Positions 1-7,986 of a stretch of DNA of 58,638 nt are shown in pieces (within the stretch, counting starts at the first letter, position 1; each line of letters begins with the position of its first letter). The stretch is from Flavobacteriaceae bacterium UBA3356 (GTDB taxonomy: Bacteria > Bacteroidota > Bacteroidia > Flavobacteriales > Flavobacteriaceae). A model generated the notes under the pieces. It did no database searches and had not been told where the DNA came from. It worked only from the letters and a program-made list of their open reading frames with translations. The position numbers and the translations under genes are program-made. The stretch lies in contig DEQW01000001.1 of the NCBI GenBank assembly GCA_002360635.1, positions 563,227 to 621,864 of the forward strand. The letters are read 5' to 3'.

Positions 1-299
1 TTTAAATAATGAGTTTCGTTTTTACAGCTAGCCAATTGATTTAACTCTTCAACCCAGCCTTTTATAAGTGCTTCTTTCTTTTTTCTGCTCCAACCTTGTA
101 GCTGTTTTTCTCGGTTGAAAGCAAGGTCAATTCGGTTGTGTTCTTCAAAATAGACAAGTGTAACGGGCAAACGTTTTTTTGTATGATTTGCACCCATCCC
201 CGATTGATGTTGTATAAAGCGAACCAACAAATCAATGGTGCTTCCAGTATAATAACTATCATCAGCACATTTGAGTATGTATGTATATCCTTTTCTCAT
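1..299 (-). CDS. GIY-YIG nuclease family protein (3' end cut by window edge)
   Basis: The frame opens with ATG at 299 on the minus strand and is still open at base 1, so at least 99 residues are present and the C-terminal end lies outside. The GIY-YIG core is visible: YTYIL at residues 5-9, YYTGS at 16-20, an arginine at 27 in the conserved helix, and NREKQLQGW at 62-70 carrying the catalytic-type glutamate (E64). Stand-alone UvrC-like single-domain proteins of about 80-100 residues are common in Bacteroidota and are predicted DNA endonucleases of unknown biological role. All core residues are present, so I expect an active enzyme. Downstream of ssb on the same strand, but a repeat locus separates the two, so co-transcription is doubtful. 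Confidence 0.88.
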   Translation of the reverse strand, partial: MRKGYTYILKCADDSYYTGSTIDLLVRFIQHQSGMGANHTKKRLPVTLVYFEEHNRIDLAFNREKQLQGWSRKKKEALIKGWVEELNQLASCKNETHYL

Positions 300-391
300 G
301 GTTTTATAATTAAACTCCCATCAAAAAAATATTTTTTAATGGGAGTCATTTTTAGACTGTCTCTATCCTGTTGAAAAACAGAGAACCTTTT

Positions 392-455
392 AGGTGGCTG
401 AGCCGAGAGGTCGCTAGAATCAGTCAATCCTAGGTGGCTGAGCGGAGCCGAAGTC
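392..455. repeat. Dispersed repeat locus A (two direct half-copies)
   Basis: Two direct copies of a GGTGGCTGAG-containing unit start at about 392 and 432. The second carries the exact 20-mer GGCTGAGCGGAGCCGAAGTC at 436-455, which recurs at locus D as both arms of a perfect inverted repeat. The first copy is degenerate (GGCTGAGCCGAGAGGTCG). The locus lies just after the ssb stop, between two minus-strand genes. Confidence 0.8.
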
Positions 456-461
456 CCGGTA

Positions 462-794
462 TTATTTACTCAACATCAACAACTCATTACACAACACCTC
501 GGTTATGTAGCGTTTGTTGCCTTCTTTATCGTCCCAAGCGCGGTTGGTGAGCTTGCCTTCTATGGCGATTTCTTGGCCTTTGGTTACGTAATTTTCTACA
601 ACGTTTACGAGACCCCCTTTTACTACCACGTTGTGCCAGTAGGCGCGCTCTACTTTTTGTCCGTTTTTGTCTTTGTAGCTATCGTCTGTAGCCATAGAGA
701 ATTTTGCCATTTTATTACCGTCGGCAAAAGTTACGATTTCTGGGTCTTGTCCCAATCTTCCAATCAACTGTACTTTGTTTCTAAGTGCGTTCAT
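462..794 (-). CDS. ssb: Short single-stranded DNA-binding protein (OB fold only)
   Basis: A 110-residue SSB of the OB-fold family. It begins with MNALRNKVQLIGRLGQDPE, the usual N-terminus of Bacteroidota SSBs, followed by WHNVVVKG and GKLTNRAWDD segments that form the ssDNA-binding sheet. The protein stops at ELLMLSK, immediately after the OB fold. There is no glycine/glutamine-rich linker and no acidic DDDIPF-type tip, the part that recruits repair and replication partners in canonical SSB. It therefore looks like an accessory paralogue, and a full-length replicative ssb is expected elsewhere. A -7 box (TATGTTTG on the minus strand, 854-861) lies about 60 bases upstream of the ATG. Confidence 0.93.
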   Translation of the reverse strand: MNALRNKVQLIGRLGQDPEIVTFADGNKMAKFSMATDDSYKDKNGQKVERAYWHNVVVKGGLVNVVENYVTKGQEIAIEGKLTNRAWDDKEGNKRYITEVLCNELLMLSK

Positions 795-853
795 AATTTT
801 AATTTTTAAGGATTAACAGTTAAGATTATTGTTGAACTAATTATTCAACGGTA

Positions 854-861
854 CAAACATA
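854..861 (-). promoter_or_regulatory. ssb -7 box
   Basis: The minus strand reads TATGTTTG, an exact match to the Bacteroidota -7 consensus TAnnTTTG. No clear TTG -33 element sits 17-20 bases upstream, so the assignment rests on the -7 box and its position about 60 bases before the ssb ATG. Confidence 0.5.
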
Positions 862-1102
862 GAACGAGCTGGAAGTTATACTCGGTTGGTACGTATTTAC
901 TTTCGTTTATAGTTGTTTGTAAACGTTTGTAAGTGTTTGTGCTCGATAGAAGTTTTCTGAATATAGTTTCCTATCCATCATTTACTTCTTTTTATTTATT
1001 TAGATAAAAAAATATAGGTCAGCCAAAGATTGGATATAAATCAATTATTAAGATTCACAGCTATTTATTATTAAAAACATAAAATAGAATTTTAAAATTT
1101 GG

Positions 1103-1131
1103 TTGTGTTTTAAAAAAAGCTAGTATCTTTT
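1103..1131 (+). promoter_or_regulatory. Promoter of the SDR gene (TTG -33, TATCTTTT -7)
   Basis: TTG at 1103-1105 is followed after 18 bases by TATCTTTT at 1124-1131, one mismatch from TAnnTTTG. Spacing fits Bacteroidota promoters. Transcription would begin near 1136, giving a leader of about 40 bases if translation starts at ATG 1179. Confidence 0.5.
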
Positions 1132-1178
1132 TACTCACTACATTGTATACAAAAACAAGAAACTATACTAAAAACCAA

Positions 1179-1985
1179 ATGAAGTATTTAAAAGGAAAAA
1201 CAGTTTTAATTACTGGAGGAGGCTCCGGTATTGGCAAAATAATGGTTCGTTTAATGATAGAAAGAGAAGCGAAGGTAATCATTTGGGATATTAATCAAAA
1301 AAACATTGATCAAACTATAGCCGAGTTTTCCAGTAAAAACACTGTTTTTGGTTTTAAAGTCGATGTATCTAATATTGAGCAAATACAAGAAACGGCTGAG
1401 AAAGTAACTCAAAAAATAGGAACAGTTGACGTATTGATAAATAATGCCGGTATCGTTGTAGGTAAATTTTTCAATGAATATTCAGTAGCAGACATTACCC
1501 AAACCATGAATGTTAATGCCAATGGACCCATGCTTGTCACCAAGAGTTTTCTAAAAGGTATGTTGAGCCAAAATTCGGGCCATATCTGTAATATTGCATC
1601 TTCTGGGGGTTTGATTTCAAATCCTAAAATGGCGGTATATGCTGCTAGCAAATGGGCAGTAATTGGTTGGTCTGATAGTTTACGTTTAGAAATGAAACAA
1701 ATGCATAAAGACATACATGTTACCACCATAATGCCCTATTACATTAATACTGGTATGTTTGATGGGGTACAATCGAAACTTCCCATTCTAGAACCAGAGG
1801 CAACGGCACGTACTATTGTAAAAGCCATTGAAAAAAATAAAAAAATGGTAACTATTCCTGGATATATTTACAGACTTACTCGAATGAGCCAAGCATTTCT
1901 TCCTATTCGTATTTTCGATTGGTTTGCAGGAAATGTACTAGGCATTTATAAAACCATGGAACATTTTGTGGGTCACAAAAAATAA
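1179..1985 (+). CDS. SDR family NAD(P)-dependent oxidoreductase
   Basis: A classical short-chain dehydrogenase of 268 residues. It has the cofactor-binding TGGGSGIG at residues 12-19, NNAG at 88-91, the catalytic serine in NIASSGG (about 141) and YAASK at 154-158 (Y154, K158). The acidic WDINQ after beta-2 favours NAD(H) over NADP(H). The C-terminal region (EATARTIVKAIEKNKKMVTIPGY...) resembles the membrane-associated 17-beta-HSD11/retinol-type SDR16C group, so a lipid or hydrophobic alcohol substrate is a reasonable inference. I chose ATG 1179; the in-frame TTG at 1143 would add 12 poorly conserved residues. The next gene follows after 21 bases, so the two are probably co-transcribed. The precise substrate cannot be told from the sequence. 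Confidence 0.85.
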   Translation: MKYLKGKTVLITGGGSGIGKIMVRLMIEREAKVIIWDINQKNIDQTIAEFSSKNTVFGFKVDVSNIEQIQETAEKVTQKIGTVDVLINNAGIVVGKFFNEYSVADITQTMNVNANGPMLVTKSFLKGMLSQNSGHICNIASSGGLISNPKMAVYAASKWAVIGWSDSLRLEMKQMHKDIHVTTIMPYYINTGMFDGVQSKLPILEPEATARTIVKAIEKNKKMVTIPGYIYRLTRMSQAFLPIRIFDWFAGNVLGIYKTMEHFVGHKK

Positions 1986-2006
1986 GGTTATCACTGAACT
2001 TGTATA

Positions 2007-2651
2007 ATGAAACAAAATAAATCCATACAAAACCTACCTAATCTGCTAACCGAGCAATACTTCAGCAACGGCTTTTTTTACGAAAAAGGAACCATTGCCG
2101 ATTGGATATGGAATATCGCTATTGAAAAAGGACATACCGAACTTGATATCGATATCCTTCAAGGTATGGTAACACCAAAAGAACTAGCGGTAAAACCTAT
2201 AACAACTCATTTACCAAAACTTAAGAACACCATACAAGAAACATTAAAAGATGAAGGAATGTCTTCTAATTTTACAACAGAAGCGACCTTTCAAATTCAG
2301 CTGTATAAAAAAGAGAACTCTTTAAAATGTATTGCCATCATAACCGATGCTAACGGAAAAAAGTATTTAGGTAGCAAGCAGAGTTTTCATCCACATAATA
2401 ACGATCCTAAATGGTTTAAAATTCATTCAAAAAATGATATGGACTGGCTCAATGAAGCTGGAAATCAATTAAACACATCGGAATGGTTTGGAGCTATTAT
2501 TCGATATGCTGCTTATTTCGGAAAAAGAAAGTTTAATGTTTTTTACAATCAAAAAGAACTGAGGAAAAATGCAATTGTAGGATATGTATTTCAACTTTCA
2601 CTATTAGTCCTTATATTTTATTTTCTATACACATTAACACAATCCTCTTAA
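2007..2651 (+). CDS. Unknown protein with a single C-terminal membrane anchor
   Basis: A 214-residue protein I do not recognise. The first 185 or so residues are soluble-looking, with no signal peptide. A hydrophobic segment at about 188-209 (IVGYVFQLSLLVLIFYFLY) ends the protein and suggests a tail-anchored protein facing the cytoplasm. A tryptophan-rich start (TIADWIWNIA) and a GxKYLGSKQSFHP stretch are the only distinctive features. It sits 21 bases after the SDR gene, probably in one transcript, so it may hold that enzyme or its lipid substrate at the membrane. That link is inference from position only. Confidence 0.7.
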   Translation: MKQNKSIQNLPNLLTEQYFSNGFFYEKGTIADWIWNIAIEKGHTELDIDILQGMVTPKELAVKPITTHLPKLKNTIQETLKDEGMSSNFTTEATFQIQLYKKENSLKCIAIITDANGKKYLGSKQSFHPHNNDPKWFKIHSKNDMDWLNEAGNQLNTSEWFGAIIRYAAYFGKRKFNVFYNQKELRKNAIVGYVFQLSLLVLIFYFLYTLTQSS

Positions 2652-2720
2652 AATTTCACGCCATTCGTTAAATATGCTATTAGCATCCTTTATTCCCTTC
2701 CTTCTTCCCTAAACATTTGC

Positions 2721-2728
2721 TAAATTTG
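2721..2728 (+). promoter_or_regulatory. acs -7 box
   Basis: TAAATTTG exactly matches TAnnTTTG, 37 bases before the chosen acs ATG at 2766. No TTG is seen at the expected -33 distance. The box also favours ATG 2766 over the upstream in-frame start at 2742, which would leave a leader of only about 8 bases. Confidence 0.45.
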
Positions 2729-2765
2729 GTAACCAAGCGTTTTGTTTCACCTTAAACTCCTATCC

Positions 2766-4673
2766 ATGAGTAATTACCACATAAAAAATTTAGAAGAATA
2801 TTTTACCGTCTATCGCAAATCGGTTCGCTACCCCGAAACGTTTTGGGATGAGATTGCCGAGGAGCATTTTATGTGGCGCAAAAAATGGGATGAAGTGCTG
2901 TCGTGGGATTTCAGCAAACCGGAAATCACTTGGTTTAAAGGTGCCAAACTAAATATTACCGAAAACTGCATTGACCGTCACTTGCGTATTCGGGGCGATA
3001 AAACGGCTATTCTGTTTGAACCGAATGACCCTTCAGAAAAAGCAGAGCACATTACCTACCAGCAATTACACGATAGAGTCTGCCAATTTGCGAACGTATT
3101 AAAAGACAAAGGCGTTAAAAAAGGCGATCGGGTGTGCATTTACGTGCCTATGATTCCGGAGTTGGCCATTTCGGTACTGGCCTGTGCTCGTATCGGCGCG
3201 ATACATTCCGTGGTATTTGCTGGGTTTTCTTCAAATGCCCTGGCTACGCGGATTAACGATTCCGATTGTAAAATAGTGATTACAGCAGATGGTTCTTTCC
3301 GAGGAAAAAAGACAATTGATTTAAAAGGAATTGTAGACAAAGCATTGGAGTCTTGCGAGGGCGTAAAAACCGTCTTGGTAGCAAAGCGAATAGAATCGGA
3401 CATTACCATGAAAGAAGGCCGTGACGAATGGCTACAACCTTTGTTAGATAATTCAGCTACTACCTGCGAACCAGAGATTATGGATGCGGAAGATCCGTTG
3501 TTTATTTTATACACCTCCGGCTCTACCGGAAAACCCAAAGGCATGGTGCATACCACTGCCGGCTATATGATAGGCAGTGCGTTTACGTTTAAAAATGTGT
3601 TTCAATACCGCGAAAACGATGTGTATTGGTGTACGGCAGATATTGGCTGGATTACCGGTCACAGTTACATTGTGTACGGACCTTTAGCTAATGGAGCAAC
3701 CACGGTTATGTTTGAAGGCGTTCCTTCGTATCCAGATTGGGGGCGTTTTTGGGAGATTGTGGAGAAACATAAAGTAAATCAGTTTTACACGGCGCCCACA
3801 GCCATTAGAGCATTGGCGAAGCAAAACATGGATTTTGTTGAAAAATATGACCTCAGCTCACTGAAAGTATTAGGCACCGTTGGGGAACCTATTAATGAAG
3901 AAGCTTGGCACTGGTATGATGAAAATATTGGGCATAAAAAAAGTCCGATTACCGATACGTGGTGGCAGACCGAAACCGGTAGCATTATGATTGCCGCCAT
4001 TCCGTATGTGACGCCTACCATTCCAACCTTTGCTACTTTACCGTTACCCGGCATACAACCCGCCCTTATGGATGCCGACGGAAACGAACTTAAAGGGAAC
4101 CAAGTAGATGGTAGGTTGTGTATAAAATTCCCGTGGCCTTCAATGGCGCGAACCATTTGGGGTAACCACCAGCGATACAAAGACACTTACTTTTCAAGTT
4201 TTGAAAATATGTATTTTACAGGCGATGGTGCCTTACGTGATAGCGTAGGCTATTATCGTATTACGGGCCGTGTGGACGATGTGGTGATTGTTTCGGGGCA
4301 CAATTTAGGCACTGCGCCAATTGAAGATGCAATCAACGAGCATCCAGCCGTGGCAGAAAGTGCAATTGTTGGCTTTCCGCACGATGTAAAAGGAAAAGCG
4401 CTCTACGGATATGTTACACTAAAAGAAGCCGGAGAAAGTAGAAACCAAGACAACCTTCGGAAAGAGATAAATCAGTTAATTACCGATCGAATAGGACCGA
4501 TTGCGAAATTGGATAAAATTCAATTTACAGACGGTTTGCCTAAAACCCGAAGCGGAAAAATTATGCGCCGTATTCTTCGGAAAATAGCTTCTAATGAAAC
4601 CGATAGCTTAGGAGATACAAGCACACTGCTTAACCCAGAGGTAGTTGAAGATATTATCAATAACGCATTGTAA
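2766..4673 (+). CDS. acs: Acetyl-CoA synthetase (AMP-forming)
   Basis: Activates acetate to acetyl-CoA through acetyl-AMP. 635 residues, the normal Acs length. It has the ACAS N-terminal domain, the AMP-binding P-loop YTSGSTGKPKG at about 249-259, the WWQTETG substrate motif, and the C-terminal lysine in PKTRSGKIMRR (about K598), the residue that protein acetyltransferases modify in Acs of other bacteria. I start at ATG 2766 (MSNYHIKNLEEYF); an earlier in-frame start at 2742 adds eight residues not typical of the family. It appears to be a single-gene unit with its own -7 box at 2721-2728. No adjacent acetyltransferase or deacetylase is present. Confidence 0.95.
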   Translation: MSNYHIKNLEEYFTVYRKSVRYPETFWDEIAEEHFMWRKKWDEVLSWDFSKPEITWFKGAKLNITENCIDRHLRIRGDKTAILFEPNDPSEKAEHITYQQLHDRVCQFANVLKDKGVKKGDRVCIYVPMIPELAISVLACARIGAIHSVVFAGFSSNALATRINDSDCKIVITADGSFRGKKTIDLKGIVDKALESCEGVKTVLVAKRIESDITMKEGRDEWLQPLLDNSATTCEPEIMDAEDPLFILYTSGSTGKPKGMVHTTAGYMIGSAFTFKNVFQYRENDVYWCTADIGWITGHSYIVYGPLANGATTVMFEGVPSYPDWGRFWEIVEKHKVNQFYTAPTAIRALAKQNMDFVEKYDLSSLKVLGTVGEPINEEAWHWYDENIGHKKSPITDTWWQTETGSIMIAAIPYVTPTIPTFATLPLPGIQPALMDADGNELKGNQVDGRLCIKFPWPSMARTIWGNHQRYKDTYFSSFENMYFTGDGALRDSVGYYRITGRVDDVVIVSGHNLGTAPIEDAINEHPAVAESAIVGFPHDVKGKALYGYVTLKEAGESRNQDNLRKEINQLITDRIGPIAKLDKIQFTDGLPKTRSGKIMRRILRKIASNETDSLGDTSTLLNPEVVEDIINNAL

Positions 4674-4734
4674 GGCTTTATTTTTCTGAAAAGAGGCAGA
4701 CAATTTATATCTTGCGACCTTAATTGAACCCGTT

Positions 4735-5607
4735 GTGAACATAGCTATTTTATCTAGAGGATATCATTTATACTCAACACAAAGTCTCTTAAAAGCAGGT
4801 GAAAAACGCAACCATGCTATGGAAGTGTTAGATCCCACCTACTGTAGGCTGAGTATTCAAGAAGGAAAGCCTGTGCTGTATTATCGCGAAGAGCAAGTGG
4901 ACGACTTACACGCTGTTATTCCACGTGTTGGAGCTTCCAATACGTATTATGGTTCTTCCTTAGTGCGACACTTTGAAGCAATGGATATTTTCAGTATTGT
5001 TTCGGCGCAAGCCATATTAGATTCCCGCGATAAATGGACTTCGTTTCAAATACTTTCAAAAGCAGGAGTAGCCGTTCCGCATACAGTGTTCGTAAATCCT
5101 TATTTAGCAACCGAACAAGTAGCCACGTTTGAGGACAACCCAATTATCATTAAATTATTAGAAGGCACCCACGGGCAAGGTGTAATATTAGCCAAAAATG
5201 GTAAAGAAGCCATGCCTATTATTGAAACACTTCAAGCGGCCAAGCAAAAATTTGTACTACAAGAGTTTATTAAAGAATCGAAAGGAGCGGATATTCGTGT
5301 TATTGTAGTGGATGGCGTTGTAATTGCAGCCATGAAACGGCAATGTAAGGCTGGCGATTTTCGATCTAATCTACACCGAGGCGGGAGTTCGCAAAGCTTA
5401 CAATTAAGTAAAGAAGAAGAAATAGCTGCCCTAAAAGCCGCCAAAGCTTTAAAAATGGGTGTTTGCGGGGTTGATATTTTGCAATCCAAAAGAGGACCAC
5501 TCGTACTAGAAGTAAATTCAACTCCGGGACTCGAAGGGATTGAAAAGACTACACAGAAAAATATTTCCAAAAGTATTATCGGCTATATTGAACGGAATAA
5601 GCGGTAG
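4735..5607 (+). CDS. RimK-type ATP-grasp ligase, divergent paralogue
   Basis: A 290-residue ATP-grasp ligase starting at GTG 4735. It matches RimK throughout: the N-terminal domain (MNIAILSRGYHLYSTQSL), HAVIPRVGAS, the ATP-grasp core IIIKLLEGTHGQGVIL, VLQEFIKES, the glutamate-binding FRSNLHRGG, and LEVNSTPGLEGIE for Mg-ATP. RimK adds glutamate residues to the C-terminus of ribosomal protein S6. This copy departs from E. coli RimK more than the second copy at 6113: THGQGV replaces TQGIGV, and the region before the grasp loop differs. It may therefore act on another target or transfer another amino acid. It lies 80 bases before the protease gene and on the same strand. A LysX-type role is less likely because no lysine or arginine biosynthesis genes are nearby. 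Confidence 0.9.
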   Translation: MNIAILSRGYHLYSTQSLLKAGEKRNHAMEVLDPTYCRLSIQEGKPVLYYREEQVDDLHAVIPRVGASNTYYGSSLVRHFEAMDIFSIVSAQAILDSRDKWTSFQILSKAGVAVPHTVFVNPYLATEQVATFEDNPIIIKLLEGTHGQGVILAKNGKEAMPIIETLQAAKQKFVLQEFIKESKGADIRVIVVDGVVIAAMKRQCKAGDFRSNLHRGGSSQSLQLSKEEEIAALKAAKALKMGVCGVDILQSKRGPLVLEVNSTPGLEGIEKTTQKNISKSIIGYIERNKR

Positions 5608-5687
5608 GGTTAAAGGAATGATAAAAACGGTTACCCACACTATATTGGTTACGGTTTTTGGTATATTGTTAGTATAATTTTAAATGT

Positions 5688-6116
5688 ATGAAGAGAAAAA
5701 TAGGCCGAATTGATAAAGCAGATTTTCCAAAACTAGAATTAGAAGATATAGAAGTAAAAATTGATACAGGGGCGTTTACATCGTCTATTCATTGTACTGA
5801 CGTTACCATAGAAAATGATTATTTAAAATGTCGGTTTTTAGATGAAGAACATCCACAATATCACAATAAAGAATTTATTTTTGATCAGTACGATGTAAAA
5901 GTGGTGAAAAGCAGTAATGGCGAGTCGCAAACCCGTTATAGAATACACACTGAAATTATATTATTCGGAAAAAAACATCCTATTTTCTTAACCTTAAGCG
6001 ACCGAAAGGAAATGAAATTTCCCGTATTATTGGGACGTAATTTTTTAACTAAAAAATTTGTGGTAGATATTAATAAAACCAACCTATCACACAAACTTAA
6101 AGCAAAACAGAAATGA
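5688..6116 (+). CDS. RimB-like retropepsin-type protease (PF05618 family)
   Basis: A 142-residue protein of the family once named putative ATP-dependent zinc protease and later recognised as retropepsin-like. The aspartic-protease signature IDTGAFTSSIHC (D26-T27-G28) is followed by a beta-rich body and the closing VLLGRNFL near 115. In Pseudomonas the homologous RimB acts with RimK and is thought to trim glutamate tails from ribosomal protein S6. Its placement between two rimK copies, overlapping the second by four bases (ATGA at 6113-6116), supports the same partnership here. No signal peptide, so cytoplasmic. One catalytic Asp per chain implies a homodimer, as in retropepsins. The trimming role is inferred from family and context. 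Confidence 0.85.
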   Translation: MKRKIGRIDKADFPKLELEDIEVKIDTGAFTSSIHCTDVTIENDYLKCRFLDEEHPQYHNKEFIFDQYDVKVVKSSNGESQTRYRIHTEIILFGKKHPIFLTLSDRKEMKFPVLLGRNFLTKKFVVDINKTNLSHKLKAKQK

Positions 6117-6985
6117 ATATAAAGATCCTTTCGGCCAATGCAGGGTTATACTCTACGCAACGCTTAATAGAAGCTGCTAAAAAACGAAAGCATGAAGTAG
6201 AGATTATTAATCACACCAAATGTGATATTGTCATTGAAAAAAAGAACCCAATGGTGTATTACAAAGGCAAGCCATTATCACACACCGATGCGGTAATTCC
6301 GCGTATTGGTGCCTCGGTAACCTTTTATGGAACTGCTGTAGTTCGTCAATTTGAAATGATGCGCGTCTTTTCTACTACCGAATCGATGGCATTGGTACGT
6401 TCCCGCGACAAACTAAGGAGTTTACAAATACTATCCCGCGCCGGATTGGGATTGCCCAAAACCATTTTCACCAATTATTCAAAAAACGTAAAGGAAATTG
6501 TAGAACAGGCTGGCGGCGCCCCGGTAATCATCAAACTTTTGGAAGGTACACAAGGCATCGGAGTTATTTTAGCCGAAACACGAAAAGCAGCCGAATCGGT
6601 TATTGAAGCTTTTAATAACTTACAAGCTCGTGTTATTGTTCAAGAATTTATCAAAGAAGCTGGAGGAGCCGATATTAGGGCTTTTATTGTGGACGGACAT
6701 GTAGTCGGGGCGATGAAACGACAAGGAAAAGAAGGAGAGTTCCGTTCAAACTTACACCGTGGCGGAAACGCATCTATCATAACATTAAGTGATGAAGAAG
6801 AAATAGCTGCCCTTAAAGCAGCAAAAGCCATGGGCTTGGGTATTGCCGGGGTAGATATGTTGCAATCAGATAGAGGACCTTTAATTCTAGAAGTAAATTC
6901 GTCACCGGGGTTAGAAGGGATTGAAGCTGCAACTGGAAAAGATATTGCCACAACCATTATAAAATATATAGAACGAAACGTATAA
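6113..6985 (+). CDS. rimK: RimK, ribosomal protein S6 glutamate ligase (canonical-type copy)
   Basis: A 290-residue ATP-grasp ligase, closer to E. coli RimK than the copy at 4735. It has DAVIPRIGASVTFYGTAVVRQFE, GGAPVIIKLLEGTQGIGVIL, VQEFIKEAGGADIRAFIV, FRSNLHRGGNAS and LEVNSSPGLEGIEAATGKDIA, in the RimK order. It should add glutamates one by one to a protein C-terminus, with S6 the known substrate of the family. The start overlaps the protease stop by four bases, indicating translational coupling, and the AstE-like gene follows after two bases. The two rimK copies share the same overall length and framework, which points to duplication followed by divergence. Confidence 0.93.
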   Translation: MNIKILSANAGLYSTQRLIEAAKKRKHEVEIINHTKCDIVIEKKNPMVYYKGKPLSHTDAVIPRIGASVTFYGTAVVRQFEMMRVFSTTESMALVRSRDKLRSLQILSRAGLGLPKTIFTNYSKNVKEIVEQAGGAPVIIKLLEGTQGIGVILAETRKAAESVIEAFNNLQARVIVQEFIKEAGGADIRAFIVDGHVVGAMKRQGKEGEFRSNLHRGGNASIITLSDEEEIAALKAAKAMGLGIAGVDMLQSDRGPLILEVNSSPGLEGIEAATGKDIATTIIKYIERNV

Positions 6986-6987
6986 CT

Positions 6988-7986
6988 ATGGCAGAAGAAA
7001 ACACCGATTTAATACTTCTGAAAACAAAGATAGCACCGGGCGAAAGTAAAAAACTTAATTTCAGTATCGCTAAACTATATACTGGAACCAAGGTTGAAAT
7101 TCCTATTATTGTGGAACGTGCTATAGAACCTGGACCAACTATTTTGATAACTGCTGGTATTCATGGTGATGAAGTAAACGGTGTTGAGGTGGTACGACAA
7201 CTAATTGCCAAAAAAATGAACCGCCCCAAACGCGGTACTATAATTTGCATTCCTATTTTAAACGTATTCGGATTTTTAAACGCCCAACGAGAATTTCCAG
7301 ATGGTAAAGATTTAAACCGTAAGTTTCCGGGAACTAAGCACGGTTCTTTAGCCAGTAGGGTTGCCTATCATTTTAGTAAGGAAATTGTTCCCCACGCAGA
7401 TTATTGTTTAGATTTTCATACCGGTGGCGCAAGTCGGTTTAATGCGGCACAGATTCGCATTAAACCTAACGATGATAAGTTATTGGGCTTAGCTCAAATA
7501 TTCAACCCACCTTTTATAGTGTATTCAAGTTTGTTGAAAAAATCGTATCGGGAAACTTGTGACAGTATGAATATCCCGACCTTATTATTTGAAGGCGGAA
7601 AGTCTTTAGAAAGTGATAAACACATTGCAAAACTGGGAGTTGATGGCATTATGCGAGTCTTAAAACACTTGGATATGCTTCAAGATTCGTTTGAAACCCC
7701 AAAAGTGGAATCAAAAAGCGTCATTATCGAAAAAAGCAAATGGCTGCGCGCCCAAAAAAGTGGTTTATTGCACGTTAAAGTTCCGTGTCACAAACACGTG
7801 GTGAAAGGAGAGTTTTTAGCAACCATAACCGATCCCTACGGAACGATGCGATTTAAAGTACTTTCCCCTAACGACGGGTACATTATCAATGTAAACCAAT
7901 CGCCCATTATCTATCAAGGGGATGCAATTTTTCATATTTCAACAGAAAATTCGCCTATTTCAGAAAAAGAGGAAGAAGATTACTAA
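6988..7986 (+). CDS. AstE/AspA-like succinylglutamate desuccinylase family zinc deacylase
   Basis: A 332-residue M14-fold zinc enzyme of the AstE/aspartoacylase superfamily. Zinc ligands are visible in GIHGDEVNG (H59, E62) and DFHTGG (H144), and the likely catalytic glutamate in LLFEGG (E202). A C-terminal beta domain (about 255-325, YGTMRFKVLSPNDGYI) matches the carrier-like domain found in many of these proteins. Family members cleave N-acyl amino acids or C-terminal residues. No arginine-degradation (ast) genes are nearby, so AstE itself is unlikely. It starts two bases after rimK and ends overlapping the next gene by one base (TAATG). A role in removing or recycling residues handled by the RimK/protease set is an inference. 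Confidence 0.85.
   Translation: MAEENTDLILLKTKIAPGESKKLNFSIAKLYTGTKVEIPIIVERAIEPGPTILITAGIHGDEVNGVEVVRQLIAKKMNRPKRGTIICIPILNVFGFLNAQREFPDGKDLNRKFPGTKHGSLASRVAYHFSKEIVPHADYCLDFHTGGASRFNAAQIRIKPNDDKLLGLAQIFNPPFIVYSSLLKKSYRETCDSMNIPTLLFEGGKSLESDKHIAKLGVDGIMRVLKHLDMLQDSFETPKVESKSVIIEKSKWLRAQKSGLLHVKVPCHKHVVKGEFLATITDPYGTMRFKVLSPNDGYIINVNQSPIIYQGDAIFHISTENSPISEKEEEDY

Larger units (their letters stand above)
795..1178. other. Divergent intergenic region between ssb and the SDR gene
   Basis: The only gene-free stretch over 300 bases. It holds the ssb promoter box at 854-861 (minus) and a promoter-like pair for the SDR gene at 1103-1131 (plus). A GTTTGTAAACGTTTGTAAGTGTTTGT run around 910-940 is a loose GTTTGTAA direct repeat of unknown meaning. 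No RNA gene or further coding frame is apparent. Confidence 0.6.

Noticed and set aside
138..374. 78-codon plus-strand frame and a 68-codon minus frame over the first 370 bases.
   Set aside because: Both are shadows of the GIY-YIG coding frame, which shows the complete active-site pattern.
4735..6985. LysX/ArgX-type amino-acid biosynthesis as the role of the two ATP-grasp genes.
   Set aside because: The sequences match RimK along the full length, the neighbour is a RimB-type protease, and no LysW-like carrier or lysine genes are near.
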